From assembly GCA_964600075.1 (NCBI GenBank), contig CAZRIE010000011.1, positions 1 to 64,000 of the forward strand: a stretch of 64,000 nt of DNA. Direction: 5' to 3'. A program made the position numbers and the translations under genes. The DNA is from CAZRIE01 sp964600075. Lineage in GTDB: Bacteria > Bacteroidota > Bacteroidia > Flavobacteriales > Flavobacteriaceae. Numbering within the stretch: the first letter of the stretch is position 1; every line of letters starts with the position of its first letter. A model generated the notes under the pieces. The model worked only from the letters and a program-made list of their open reading frames with translations. It made no database searches and was not told the origin of the DNA. Below are positions 27,220 through 36,576 of this stretch, piece by piece.

Positions 27220-28821
27220 TTATGACTGTAATTCGAGATTTTTAGGCCCGGCCTCAACTATTGCCGGATTCACATCTGCCTGAAACTGTTCAAAGTTTTT
27301 GTTGAACAATTTGATGAGTTTCTTTTTAACCTCCTCGTATTTTGCTTTGTCTTTCCAAGTATTTTTGGGAATGAGTACATCCGATGGCACATTAGGGCAA
27401 CTTACCGGAATCTGAAACCCGAAAGCTTCATCAGTAACAAAATCTACATTGTCGAAATCATGATGGTGAATGGCATCTATCATTGCTCTCGTATATTTTA
27501 ACTTTATACGAGAACCTATGCCATGGGCTCCACCCGTCCATCCGGTATTGACCAGCCATGCAGTGACGTTGTGCTCTTTGATTTTTTCGGCCAAAAGTTC
27601 GGCGTATTTATTGGGGTGCCACATCATAAAGGCTGCCCCAAAACAAGCGCTAAAGGTTGCCTGTGGTTCGGTTACGCCCATTTCGGTGCCGGCCACTTTA
27701 GCGGTATACCCGGATATAAAATGGTAACTGGCCTGTTCGGGTGTCAATTTGCTGACAGGAGGCAGTACGCCAAAAGCGTCACAGGTCAAGAAAATGATAT
27801 TTTCGGGATGCCCAGCAACACAAGGCATCTGAATATTATCGATGTAACGTATCGGATAGGAGGCTCTGGTGTTCTGCGTGATGGAAACATCGGTATAATC
27901 TACTTTTCGGGTGTTTTCATCGTACACCACATTTTCAAGAACGGTTCCGAATTTGATAGCATTAAAAATATCAGGTTCGTTTTCTCCAGAAAGATTAATA
28001 GCCTTGGCGTAACAACCACCTTCGATATTAAAAGTGCCCTCGTTGGTCCAGCAATGTTCGTCGTCTCCGATCAGCTTACGTTTGGGGTCTGCGCTCAAGG
28101 TGGTTTTTCCGGTTCCGGATAATCCAAATAAAATGGTCACATCATCCTTTTCGCCCACATTGGCAGAACAGTGCATAGGTAGTACCTCTTGCAGGGGCAT
28201 TAAGTAGTTCATAACGGAAAAAATCCCCTTTTTCATTTCTCCGGCATATTCGGTGCCTAAGATGACAATTTCCTTACGTTCCAAATTCAGGTCTACACTG
28301 GTTTTGGAAGTCATTTCGGAAGTATATCTGTTCGCCGGAAACTGACCTGCATTGAAAATCACATAATCGGGTTCGCCGAAATCGGCCAATTGTTCTTTGG
28401 TAGGCATAATCAGCATATTCTGCATGAAAAGGGCATGGTAGGCACGGGTACAGACGATACGTGTTTTGATACGATATTTTGGATCCCAACCCGCATAAGC
28501 ATCTACTACATATAAGTGTTCGCAGATGTTCAAATAGTCAAGCGCACGTTCATGGTTGACCATAAAAGTGTGCTCGTCAAGGCCAATATTGATATTGCCC
28601 CAGTCAATGTTATTTTCTGAATCTGGGTGACGTACAATACGCTTGTCCTTTGGGCTACGTCCCGTTTTTTCTCCGGAATAGGTCATCAATGCACCCACAT
28701 CGGAAATTGCGGTACCTTTTTCTAGGCGTAGTCCCAGTTCATAAAGTACGGGTACGCTACTGTTTCTATAAATCTTTTCGGTTTCTATACCGTATTGATG
28801 AAGATTAAATGCTTCTGCCAT
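27220..28821 (-). CDS. pckA: Phosphoenolpyruvate carboxykinase (ATP)
   Basis: 533 aa, standard length. It converts oxaloacetate and ATP to phosphoenolpyruvate, CO2 and ADP, the first step of gluconeogenesis. The family P-loop (kinase-1a) is GLSGTGKT at 233-240, followed by DPKRKLIGDDEHCW with the metal-binding aspartates. The N-terminal SGEKTGRSPKDKR motif (50-61) binds oxaloacetate. Single gene with its own terminator downstream. No consensus promoter was found in the short upstream region shared with divergent ruvB. Sure call. Confidence 0.97.
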   Translation of the reverse strand: MAEAFNLHQYGIETEKIYRNSSVPVLYELGLRLEKGTAISDVGALMTYSGEKTGRSPKDKRIVRHPDSENNIDWGNINIGLDEHTFMVNHERALDYLNICEHLYVVDAYAGWDPKYRIKTRIVCTRAYHALFMQNMLIMPTKEQLADFGEPDYVIFNAGQFPANRYTSEMTSKTSVDLNLERKEIVILGTEYAGEMKKGIFSVMNYLMPLQEVLPMHCSANVGEKDDVTILFGLSGTGKTTLSADPKRKLIGDDEHCWTNEGTFNIEGGCYAKAINLSGENEPDIFNAIKFGTVLENVVYDENTRKVDYTDVSITQNTRASYPIRYIDNIQMPCVAGHPENIIFLTCDAFGVLPPVSKLTPEQASYHFISGYTAKVAGTEMGVTEPQATFSACFGAAFMMWHPNKYAELLAEKIKEHNVTAWLVNTGWTGGAHGIGSRIKLKYTRAMIDAIHHHDFDNVDFVTDEAFGFQIPVSCPNVPSDVLIPKNTWKDKAKYEEVKKKLIKLFNKNFEQFQADVNPAIVEAGPKNLELQS

Positions 28822-28938
28822 AGTTTTTGTTTTTAAGATTGATATTTCATCTGCTCATATATTTCTGACAAAGTTTGTGAATATAAATGCTAAAAAAGAT
28901 GACAAATATCATGTTGCTATGGTCGGGGTCGAAATACC

Positions 28939-28970
28939 TTGATTTCTGCCCTTCGATTTTACTATCTTTG
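28939..28970 (+). promoter_or_regulatory. Promoter of ruvB, start codon almost at the transcription start
   Basis: TTG at 28939-28941, a 21-bp spacer, then TATCTTTG at 28963-28970. The ruvB ATG is at 28976, just five bases further, where transcription itself should begin. The message is probably leaderless. Confidence 0.7.
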
Positions 28971-28975
28971 GGTCT

Positions 28976-29998
28976 ATGAATGAGTATCTAGACCCTTCCG
29001 GAGAAAATTTTACTCCCGAAGAAGTGGACATAGAAAGGGTATTGCGCCCCATAACTTTTGATGATTTTACAGGACAAGAACAGGTATTGGAAAACCTAAA
29101 GGTCTTTGTCGATGCAGCCAACCTCCGGGGTGAGGCCTTAGATCATACTTTGTTTCACGGTCCCCCTGGATTGGGTAAGACCACTTTGGCCCATATTCTG
29201 GCAAACGAACTTGGGGTAGGCATTAAAATTACTTCGGGCCCTGTGTTGGATAAACCAGGCGACCTTGCCGGACTTTTGACTAACCTAGACGAACGCGATG
29301 TGCTTTTTATTGATGAGATTCATCGACTGAGCCCCATCGTTGAAGAGTATCTCTATTCAGCGATGGAAGATTATAAAATCGATATTATGATAGAGACGGG
29401 CCCGAATGCGCGATCCGTGCAGATCAACCTGAATCCGTTTACATTGATAGGAGCAACTACACGTTCCGGCTTGTTGACATCGCCAATGCGTGCGCGTTTC
29501 GGTATTCAAAGTCGGCTACAATATTATTCCACAGAACTACTTTCTACTATCGTAGAACGAAGTGCCGAGATTTTAAAAGTGCCCATCACGCAAGATGCGG
29601 CTATCGAAATTGCCGGTCGGAGTAGGGGAACCCCAAGAATCTGTAATGCTTTGTTGAGACGTGTACGTGATTTTGCACAGATAAAAGGTAATGGCAATAT
29701 CGATATGGACATTTCGAGATTCAGCTTAAAAGCATTGCATGTTGACGTCTATGGCCTCGATGAAATGGATAACAAAATTCTGACCACTTTGATCGATAAG
29801 TTTAAAGGTGGCCCTGTAGGGATTTCCACTATCGCTACGGCAGTTTCCGAAAGTGCGGAAACCATTGAAGAAGTATACGAGCCTTTTTTGATACAGCAGG
29901 GCTTTATTATGCGCACTCCTAGGGGTAGGGAAGTGACCGAACTTGCATATAAACATTTGGGAAGAATCAAAGGAGGTATCCAGCCAGGTCTATTTTAG
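28976..29998 (+). CDS. ruvB: Holliday junction branch migration helicase RuvB
   Basis: 340 aa. RuvB is the hexameric AAA+ motor that, with RuvA, moves Holliday junctions during recombination repair. Walker A is GPPGLGKTT at 62-70, Walker B is the LFIDEIHRL region, sensor 1 is GATTRSG, and the C-terminal winged-helix domain ends with TPRGREVTELAYKHLG. It is not next to ruvA, which is 6.6 kb away at 36577. The ATG at 28976 follows a promoter so closely that no untranslated leader is likely. Sure call. Confidence 0.97.
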   Translation: MNEYLDPSGENFTPEEVDIERVLRPITFDDFTGQEQVLENLKVFVDAANLRGEALDHTLFHGPPGLGKTTLAHILANELGVGIKITSGPVLDKPGDLAGLLTNLDERDVLFIDEIHRLSPIVEEYLYSAMEDYKIDIMIETGPNARSVQINLNPFTLIGATTRSGLLTSPMRARFGIQSRLQYYSTELLSTIVERSAEILKVPITQDAAIEIAGRSRGTPRICNALLRRVRDFAQIKGNGNIDMDISRFSLKALHVDVYGLDEMDNKILTTLIDKFKGGPVGISTIATAVSESAETIEEVYEPFLIQQGFIMRTPRGREVTELAYKHLGRIKGGIQPGLF

Positions 29999-30118
29999 AT
30001 TTATAAAGTTGAATCTTTAATGCGCATTTTAGAAGCGTGAACAAAATATTTTGACCTGTCCTAAATTACAGTTCATGGATGTAACATATCTAATTTAATA
30101 AGAAGATGTAGTGCTACA

Positions 30119-31498
30119 ATGAATACAACTACGGAATCAAGAACATCCCCAAAAAGAAAATCCCCTAAAATGAAAAAACCGTTGGTTAGCGTCTCGCAAA
30201 TCGAAGTGTTCAAAAATCGGAACCGTATCCTCAAAAACCCCTTGCCATTCCATAATGAGAATTTTGAAAAGTTCGGTGATACGTTTATGGTGAACATCGG
30301 TTTGGGGAGTAAAGTAGTTTTTACCCGAAATGCGGAATCGATAAGATACATCCTTCAAAAAAATCATAAAAACTATCACAAGTCTTCGCTACAAACAAAA
30401 GATCTGGCCAAGTATATTGGTCATGGGCTGTTGACCGCAAATGGCGATTTTTGGCGCGTTCATCGTAGAATGGTACAACCCGCTTTTCACAAGAAAAAGC
30501 TAGAGGGCCTTTTACAGATTATGTATGATTCGATTGTTACCGAGTTGCAGCGGATAGAGCACTCAAAAGAAAATGATATTTTCCCCTTAATGGGCGATTT
30601 GGCCTTTCAAGTGGTGGCCCAGTCACTTTTTAGTGCCGATAATCTGCGCAATCGTATGCGTAAATTACAGGATATCACGACGACCAATCAAAAAATGTTG
30701 ATCAAAGAAATGCGCCAGCCCTATTTGAAATGGTGGTTTCAATTGTCGGGCGATATTGGCCGACATTTAGAGTTTTCAAAAGATGCGCAACGACTATTGA
30801 ACGGTATTATTCAAGAACGAATAGATTCTAAAGAGGAAAAAGACGATTTGTTGGATATGCTTCTAAAGGCCCGTTACGAAGATGGAACCGCCATGTCTCG
30901 TAAACAGCTTATCGACGAGGTACTCATACTTTTTACCGCTGGGCACGAAACCACTGCGAATGCCCTTAGTTTCACCTTGTTTCTTTTGTCAAAACACCCT
31001 GAAATTCAAGAAAAGTTATTTCAAGAAGTAAAGACCGTAGATTTTGAGAATACCGACCTGATGCAAGCATTGGGCCGATTGCAATATACCAAACAATGTA
31101 TCGAGGAAGCCATGCGGTTATATCCGCCTGTGTATGTTATTGATCGCGTAAGTTTGGGAAAGGATAACGTCGGCGGTTACGATTTTAAAAAGCGTACGAT
31201 TTGGTTGATGAGTATCTACGAACTGCATCGCCATGCTGATCTCTGGGAAAAACCGAACAAATTCTTACCGGAACGTTTTGACCCCGAAAACAAAAAAGAC
31301 TACTCCGGTTATTATTTTCCGTTCGGGGCCGGACCACGCATGTGCGTAGGCAATAGTTTTGCGATGTACGAAATGATTATTGTAATAGCTACTTTAGTCA
31401 AAAAATACAAATTGTCTTCTTCAGCTGAAAATATTACGCTAAATCCGCTTATTTCGTTGAAGCCTAAAGAAGTGTTGATAAAATTTGATGAGCGATAA
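30119..31498 (+). CDS. Cytochrome P450
   Basis: 459 aa, normal length for a soluble bacterial P450, with no N-terminal membrane anchor. The I-helix has AGHETTAN, the K-helix ExxR is in EEAMRLYPP, the ERFDPE segment follows, and the heme loop is FGAGPRMCVGN with the thiolate ligand at Cys409. P450s insert one oxygen atom into an organic substrate using electrons from a reductase. No ferredoxin or reductase gene is beside it. Closest in general style to class CYP102/CYP4-like fatty-acid P450s, but the substrate is unknown. An internal start at codon 18 (MKKPLVSV) is possible. The end overlaps queG by 11 bases. Confidence 0.9.
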   Translation: MNTTTESRTSPKRKSPKMKKPLVSVSQIEVFKNRNRILKNPLPFHNENFEKFGDTFMVNIGLGSKVVFTRNAESIRYILQKNHKNYHKSSLQTKDLAKYIGHGLLTANGDFWRVHRRMVQPAFHKKKLEGLLQIMYDSIVTELQRIEHSKENDIFPLMGDLAFQVVAQSLFSADNLRNRMRKLQDITTTNQKMLIKEMRQPYLKWWFQLSGDIGRHLEFSKDAQRLLNGIIQERIDSKEEKDDLLDMLLKARYEDGTAMSRKQLIDEVLILFTAGHETTANALSFTLFLLSKHPEIQEKLFQEVKTVDFENTDLMQALGRLQYTKQCIEEAMRLYPPVYVIDRVSLGKDNVGGYDFKKRTIWLMSIYELHRHADLWEKPNKFLPERFDPENKKDYSGYYFPFGAGPRMCVGNSFAMYEMIIVIATLVKKYKLSSSAENITLNPLISLKPKEVLIKFDER

Positions 31499-32408
31499 GC
31501 ATTGGAATACGAAACAAATCAAGACCGAAGCCAAACGCCTCGGTTTTTTATCATGTGGTGTCTCCAAAGCAGATTTCTTAGAAGAAGAAGCCCCAAGATT
31601 GGAAACTTGGCTTAAGAAAAATAGGCATGGCGAGATGGGCTATATGGAAAACCATTTCGACAAGCGTCTGGATCCTAGACTTTTAGTAGATGGCGCCAAA
31701 TCAGTAATTTCCTTATTGCTTAATTACTATCCTCAAGAGACCCAAAAGGAGGAGTCGTATAAGATTTCTAAATACGCCTATGGTAATGACTATCACCATG
31801 TAATTAAATCAAAACTGAAACAACTACAGCAATTTATTTCCGAAGAAATTGGGGAAGTAAATGGTCGTGCATTTGTCGATTCCGCACCGGTATTGGATAA
31901 GGCCTGGGCCGCCAAAAGCGGACTCGGTTGGATCGGTAAACACAGTAATCTGTTGACACAACAGGTAGGGTCTTTTTATTTTATAGCCGAATTGATAATA
32001 GACCTGGATTTGGAATACGACACCCCCGTCACAGACCATTGTGGTACATGCACCGCCTGTATCGATGCTTGCCCCACAGAGGCTATCGTCGAACCCTATG
32101 TGGTCGATGGCAGCAAGTGTATTTCCTATTTTACTATCGAACTGAAGAATGAAATCCCGAATGAATTCCATGGGAGATTTGATGATTGGGCCTTTGGCTG
32201 TGATGTTTGCCAAGATGTGTGCCCTTGGAACAAATTTTCGAAACCGCATAGTGAACCTCTGTTTAACCCGCATCCCGAAATGCTATCCATGTCAAAAAAA
32301 GACTGGGAAGAGATTACGGAAGATGTTTTTAAAAAGGTCTTTCAGAAATCTGCAGTAAAACGAACAAAGTTCGAAGGTCTCAAGCGAAACATTAAATTTC
32401 TAAAGTAA
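31488..32408 (+). CDS. queG: Epoxyqueuosine reductase QueG
   Basis: 306 aa from the ATG at 31488, which overlaps the end of the P450 gene. A TTG one codon upstream is not needed. QueG is a cobalamin- and FeS-dependent enzyme that reduces epoxyqueuosine to queuosine in tRNA. It has an N-terminal cobalamin-binding region (about 1-170, with KHSNLLTQQVGSFYF) and two 4Fe-4S motifs, CGTCTACIDACP and CDVCQDVCPW. The C-terminal HEAT-repeat part of the E. coli protein (about 379 aa) is missing, as in other short QueG forms. Sure call. The overlap with the P450 gene suggests joint transcription rather than a shared pathway. Confidence 0.95.
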   Translation: MSDKHWNTKQIKTEAKRLGFLSCGVSKADFLEEEAPRLETWLKKNRHGEMGYMENHFDKRLDPRLLVDGAKSVISLLLNYYPQETQKEESYKISKYAYGNDYHHVIKSKLKQLQQFISEEIGEVNGRAFVDSAPVLDKAWAAKSGLGWIGKHSNLLTQQVGSFYFIAELIIDLDLEYDTPVTDHCGTCTACIDACPTEAIVEPYVVDGSKCISYFTIELKNEIPNEFHGRFDDWAFGCDVCQDVCPWNKFSKPHSEPLFNPHPEMLSMSKKDWEEITEDVFKKVFQKSAVKRTKFEGLKRNIKFLK

Positions 32409-32537
32409 GACGAAATCCATACCTCTCCTCTTGCCTCCGACGAGGGAGGCCTTTGTATTTCAGAAATACGCATTAAAACACACCAAATTTTCACGCCTGC
32501 AACGTAATATCCAGTTTTTGAAACGGTTATAATGGAA

Positions 32538-32553
32538 ACACAAACGTTTTCGT
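32538..32553. promoter_or_regulatory. LacI-family operator candidate upstream of the sugar MFS gene
   Basis: ACACAAACGTTTTCGT is a near-palindrome centred on CG with core AAACGTTT (32542-32549) and 6 of 8 matching positions in the half-sites. This is the form bound by LacI-type regulators. It lies about 95 bp upstream of the MFS start at 32649, where a repressor or activator would be expected to act. Confidence 0.5.
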
Positions 32554-32648
32554 TCAAGACCCTAAGGGTTTTACTGTTAAGTTTTGGCTACTAGAGCTTT
32601 AAAATGTTACCTTGTTAGGCAGATTTACCACCAAACCTTGAATATAAA

Positions 32649-33962
32649 ATGAACATGATTAAAAAACCGTCTTTAAGTTTTTGGCAGATTTTCAATATGA
32701 ATGTGGGTTTCTTAGGCATTCAGTACAGTTTTGGGTTACAACAAACCGCAATAAACCCAATTTTCTTATACCTAGGTGCTTCGGAAGAAATGTTACCTAT
32801 TTTAAATATCGCTGGCCCTATAACAGGATTGATAGTACAACCCATAATTGGGGCGATGTCTGATAAAACCTGGTCTCCAAGATGGGGCAGAAGAAAACCC
32901 TATTTTTTGATTGGAGCTATTATTGGTAGTATTTGTTTATTTGCTTTTCCTACGAGTCCCGTATTGTGGTTTGCCGTGGGTCTTTTATGGATTCTCGATG
33001 TTGGAAACAACATGGCTATGGAGCCGTATCGCGCATTTGTAGGCGATAAACTACCCGTAAAGCAATTAAGCTTGGGCTATCAAATGCAGAGTTTGTTCGT
33101 TGGAGCAGGAATACTTTTGGCTAATGGTTCAATAGTACTTTTTCAATATTTATTTGGTGGTGATACCATCGAAGTTGCAGGCTCGATTCCACAGTGGTTG
33201 TACTATTCATTTTATATTGGTGGAATTCTCTCAATTACAACTATTTTATGGTCGGTATTTAAGACTCCCGAGATTCCACCGACCTCTGAAGAGCTGGCAG
33301 AAATCAATCACACCAAAAGTTTAGCTGTCGCTGAGCGCATAGCAAAACCATTTACGGAAATTAAATCGGCTATTAAAGATATGCCACCTTTCATGTGGAA
33401 GCTTGGGGCTGTTTATCTCTTTCAATGGTACGCATTATTTGTATACTGGCAGTACATTACCCCGTTGTTCAAACTGACAATGGGCTATTCTACTTCAGAA
33501 GCGGCATCGCAGTCAGCTCAAATGAGTTTAACCTATAATATAGTCACCATGGTAGTTGCATTGGCATTGGTGCCCCTTACTTTAAAATTTGGCGGAAAAA
33601 AAATATACGCGTATAGCCTAGTAGGTACTGGTTTATCGTTATTAGCTATTCCATATATAAGTGATTCTCTTTTGGTTCTGTTGCCTATGGTCTTATTTGG
33701 TATTGGCTGGGCGGCCATGATGGGTATTCCTTATACCATGGTATCAAAGGTTGTTCCTCAAGATAGGAGGGGTGTTTATATGGGTATTCTGAATATGATG
33801 ATCGTTATTCCTATGGGAATCGAAACATTGACATTTGGACCTATTTTCAAATACTTGTTAGGCGGAAATGCTATAAATGCCATGTTGTTCGCTGGTGCAT
33901 TCTTTATAGTTGCTGCAATACTTGCAATGCGTTTAAATGTAGCGGTAGATGAAAAAGAATAA
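32649..33962 (+). CDS. Sugar MFS transporter (maltose/sucrose-carrier-like)
   Basis: 437 aa with about 12 membrane segments, from residue 12 to the C-terminus. The loop after helix 2 reads SDKTWSPRWGRRKPYFLIGA, the conserved D-x-GRR-RP pattern of the GPH/SLC45-like sugar carriers. A long central loop (about 215-245) is also typical. Such carriers import disaccharides, commonly maltose or sucrose, with protons or sodium. There is no neighbouring glycosidase, SusCD pair or regulator gene in the window, so cargo is uncertain. A LacI-type operator candidate lies upstream. Start could also be the second Met, two codons later. Confidence 0.85.
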   Translation: MNMIKKPSLSFWQIFNMNVGFLGIQYSFGLQQTAINPIFLYLGASEEMLPILNIAGPITGLIVQPIIGAMSDKTWSPRWGRRKPYFLIGAIIGSICLFAFPTSPVLWFAVGLLWILDVGNNMAMEPYRAFVGDKLPVKQLSLGYQMQSLFVGAGILLANGSIVLFQYLFGGDTIEVAGSIPQWLYYSFYIGGILSITTILWSVFKTPEIPPTSEELAEINHTKSLAVAERIAKPFTEIKSAIKDMPPFMWKLGAVYLFQWYALFVYWQYITPLFKLTMGYSTSEAASQSAQMSLTYNIVTMVVALALVPLTLKFGGKKIYAYSLVGTGLSLLAIPYISDSLLVLLPMVLFGIGWAAMMGIPYTMVSKVVPQDRRGVYMGILNMMIVIPMGIETLTFGPIFKYLLGGNAINAMLFAGAFFIVAAILAMRLNVAVDEKE

Positions 33963-33969
33963 GGGGCAT

Positions 33970-34002
33970 TTGCACGTAAATGATCTCATTCCCCTAAATT
34001 TG
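33970..34002 (+). promoter_or_regulatory. Promoter of maeB (and possibly ruvA-sprA)
   Basis: TTG at 33970-33972, a 22-bp spacer, then TAAATTTG at 33995-34002. Transcription should start near 34008, 17 bases before the maeB ATG at 34025. Confidence 0.7.
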
Positions 34003-34024
34003 CTTTCCAAAATCGAACTACTAT

Positions 34025-36319
34025 ATGGGCAAAGAGAAACATCGCAGGGAGGCACTTATCTATCATGCGAAACCCCAACCGGGCAAAATAAAGATCGTTC
34101 CCACAAAACCTTACGCCACACAGCGTGATTTGGCATTGGCCTATTCACCAGGCGTCGCCGAGCCTTGTCTAGAGATTGCGAAGGATAAGGAGAATGTTTA
34201 TAAGTATACGTCCAAAGGTAACCTAGTAGCCATTATTTCTAATGGAACTGCAGTTTTGGGTCTGGGCAATATTGGTCCCGAAGCCTCGAAACCTGTCATG
34301 GAAGGAAAAAGTTTACTTTTTAAGATTTTCGCAGATATCGATGGTATGGATATTGAAGTAGATACGGAGGATGTTGATGAGTTCGTACAGACCGTAAAGA
34401 TGATCGCCCCCACTTTCGGGGGTATCAACTTGGAAGACATCAAGGCTCCTGAAGCTTTTGAGATTGAACGAAGGTTGAAAGAGGAGCTGGATATTCCGGT
34501 GATGCACGACGATCAGCATGGTACCGCCATAATTTCTGCCGCGGCTTTGTTGAATGCCCTTGAGCTGGCCAAGAAGAAAATTGGTGAGGTACAGATCGTC
34601 ATCAGTGGAGCTGGTGCTGCAGCCGTTTCCTGTACGAAACTCTATAAGGCTTTTGGTGCAAAGGCAGAAAATATTGTAATGCTCGATAGCAAAGGGGTCA
34701 TTCGAAAAGATGCTGTAAATTTGGCTGCTTCAAAACTTGAATTTGCGACGGCCAAAAAGATAGATACACTTGAAGAGGCCATGCGAGGTGCCGATGTTTT
34801 TATTGGCCTTTCCATAGCCGACATCGTTACTCCTGAAATGTTGACTTCAATGGCAAAGAACCCTATCGTTTTTGCTATGGCCAATCCAAACCCTGAGATA
34901 GACTACGATTTGGCCTGTAAGACAAGAAAGGATATCATTATGGCCACGGGACGCTCCGACCACCCGAACCAAGTTAATAATGTACTGGGTTTTCCATTTA
35001 TTTTTAGGGGAGCTCTTGATGTTCGGGCCACCTCTATTAACGAGGAAATGAAAATGGCGGCAGTAAAGGCTTTGGCCGAGTTGACCAAACAACCAGTACC
35101 CGAGCAGGTTAATATTGCATATGGCGAGACACGTCTTACTTTCGGTACAGAATATATCATTCCTAAACCTTTCGATCAACGGCTGATTTCGGAGATTCCA
35201 CCCGCTGTTGCGAAAGCTGCTATGGATAGTGGCGTCGCCAAAAACCCCATTGAAGATTGGGGCAAATACAAAGAGGAATTACTACAACGTTCAGGTAATG
35301 ACAACAAAGTAGTTCGTCTGCTACACAATAGGGCGCGACTCAACTTAAAGCGAATCGTATTTGCGGAGGCAGATCATTTAGATGTTTTAAAGGCGGCCCA
35401 GATCGTTTACGAAGAAGGTATTGCGCAGCCCATCCTTTTAGGTAAAAAGGAAATCATACTCGAACTCAAAAGTGAATTGGAGTTCGATGCCGATATCCCA
35501 ATTCTAGACCCTGCTTCAAACGAGTTCGACGAAAAACATATTCGATACGCCACGAAGTTCTGGGAAAGTAGAAAACGAAGTGGTACTACCTTGTACAGTG
35601 CGAAGAGAAAAATGCGTGAACGTAATTATTTCGGGGCGATGATGGTTCTGGAAGGTGACGCCGATGGTATGATCTCTGGCTATTCAAGAGCCTATCCAAC
35701 AGTAGTAAAACCTATTTTCGAAGTTATAGGAAGAGCAGCGAACGTGAAGAACGTAGCTACCGTGAACATCATGATTACCAATATGGGTCCCTTGTTTTTG
35801 GCGGATACTTCTATTAACATAGACCCGAATGCAGAAGAATTGGCGGAAATTGCGCAAAATACAGCAAATGTTGCGGCGACATTCGGTTATGATCCGGTAC
35901 TTGCGTTGCTATCGTATGCGAATTTTGGTTCTTCGTCCCATCCGAATGCCAAAAAAGTGAGAGAAGCCGTTCGTATTTTGCATGAAACGAACCCCCAATT
36001 GGTGGTCGACGGTGAAATACAGACTGATTTTGCATTGAATAAAGAATTGTTGCAGAGCCAATTTCCATTTTCAAAATTGGCCGGAAAAAAGGTGAATACC
36101 TTGATTTTTCCTAATCTGGAATCTGCCAATATCACATACAAATTATTGAAAGAACTTAATAAAGCCGATTCGATAGGTCCTATAATGGTAGGCTTGAAAA
36201 GATCGGTACATATTTTACAGTTGGGTGCCAGTGTCGACGAAATGGTAAATATGACCGCGGTAGCGGCTATCGATGCCCAAGAACGGGAGAAGCGCCGTAA
36301 GGCCAAGACAGGGAGTTAG
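34025..36319 (+). CDS. maeB: NADP-dependent malic enzyme with phosphotransacetylase-like C-domain (MaeB type)
   Basis: 764 aa, the usual length. The N-terminal part (about 1-420) is the malic enzyme, with YSPGVAEPC near residue 40, MHDDQHGTA near 160 and the NAD(P)-binding stretch IVISGAGAAA near 193. The C-terminal part (about 430-764) is a phosphotransacetylase-like domain that in this class is regulatory rather than catalytic. The enzyme converts malate and NADP+ to pyruvate, CO2 and NADPH. It has its own promoter and is followed by a hairpin at 36419. Sure call. Confidence 0.95.
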   Translation: MGKEKHRREALIYHAKPQPGKIKIVPTKPYATQRDLALAYSPGVAEPCLEIAKDKENVYKYTSKGNLVAIISNGTAVLGLGNIGPEASKPVMEGKSLLFKIFADIDGMDIEVDTEDVDEFVQTVKMIAPTFGGINLEDIKAPEAFEIERRLKEELDIPVMHDDQHGTAIISAAALLNALELAKKKIGEVQIVISGAGAAAVSCTKLYKAFGAKAENIVMLDSKGVIRKDAVNLAASKLEFATAKKIDTLEEAMRGADVFIGLSIADIVTPEMLTSMAKNPIVFAMANPNPEIDYDLACKTRKDIIMATGRSDHPNQVNNVLGFPFIFRGALDVRATSINEEMKMAAVKALAELTKQPVPEQVNIAYGETRLTFGTEYIIPKPFDQRLISEIPPAVAKAAMDSGVAKNPIEDWGKYKEELLQRSGNDNKVVRLLHNRARLNLKRIVFAEADHLDVLKAAQIVYEEGIAQPILLGKKEIILELKSELEFDADIPILDPASNEFDEKHIRYATKFWESRKRSGTTLYSAKRKMRERNYFGAMMVLEGDADGMISGYSRAYPTVVKPIFEVIGRAANVKNVATVNIMITNMGPLFLADTSINIDPNAEELAEIAQNTANVAATFGYDPVLALLSYANFGSSSHPNAKKVREAVRILHETNPQLVVDGEIQTDFALNKELLQSQFPFSKLAGKKVNTLIFPNLESANITYKLLKELNKADSIGPIMVGLKRSVHILQLGASVDEMVNMTAVAAIDAQEREKRRKAKTGS

Positions 36320-36418
36320 CTGTCTGTAAGCGGTTGCAGTTGCAGTAAAAAGTTAAGTTTTATTTCCAGAACTATGAGTTTACGTGAGATTCTCCGTATT
36401 ACTCTTTTTTCTCTGTTT

Positions 36419-36443
36419 AACGCAGTGATACGACCACTGCGTT
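36419..36443 (+). terminator. Hairpin after maeB, weak terminator
   Basis: AACGCAGTG and CACTGCGTT form a 9-bp perfect stem over a 7-base loop about 100 bp after maeB. The following T run is only three long (including the last stem bases), so read-through into ruvA is possible. Confidence 0.5.
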
Positions 36444-36576
36444 TATGAAAAACGATTAGTAAAAATTGGTAAAATTCGCGTCCTCAGAAAAACTTTAGAA
36501 ATTTATTGTTTGCCAGCATGGGGGACGAAATCGTGAGCATTTTGAACTTGACACTTAAACTTGAAATTTCATTCCT

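Noticed and set aside
27523..28122. 199-codon open frame opposite pckA
   Set aside because: Antisense shadow. The PEP carboxykinase motifs are on the other strand.
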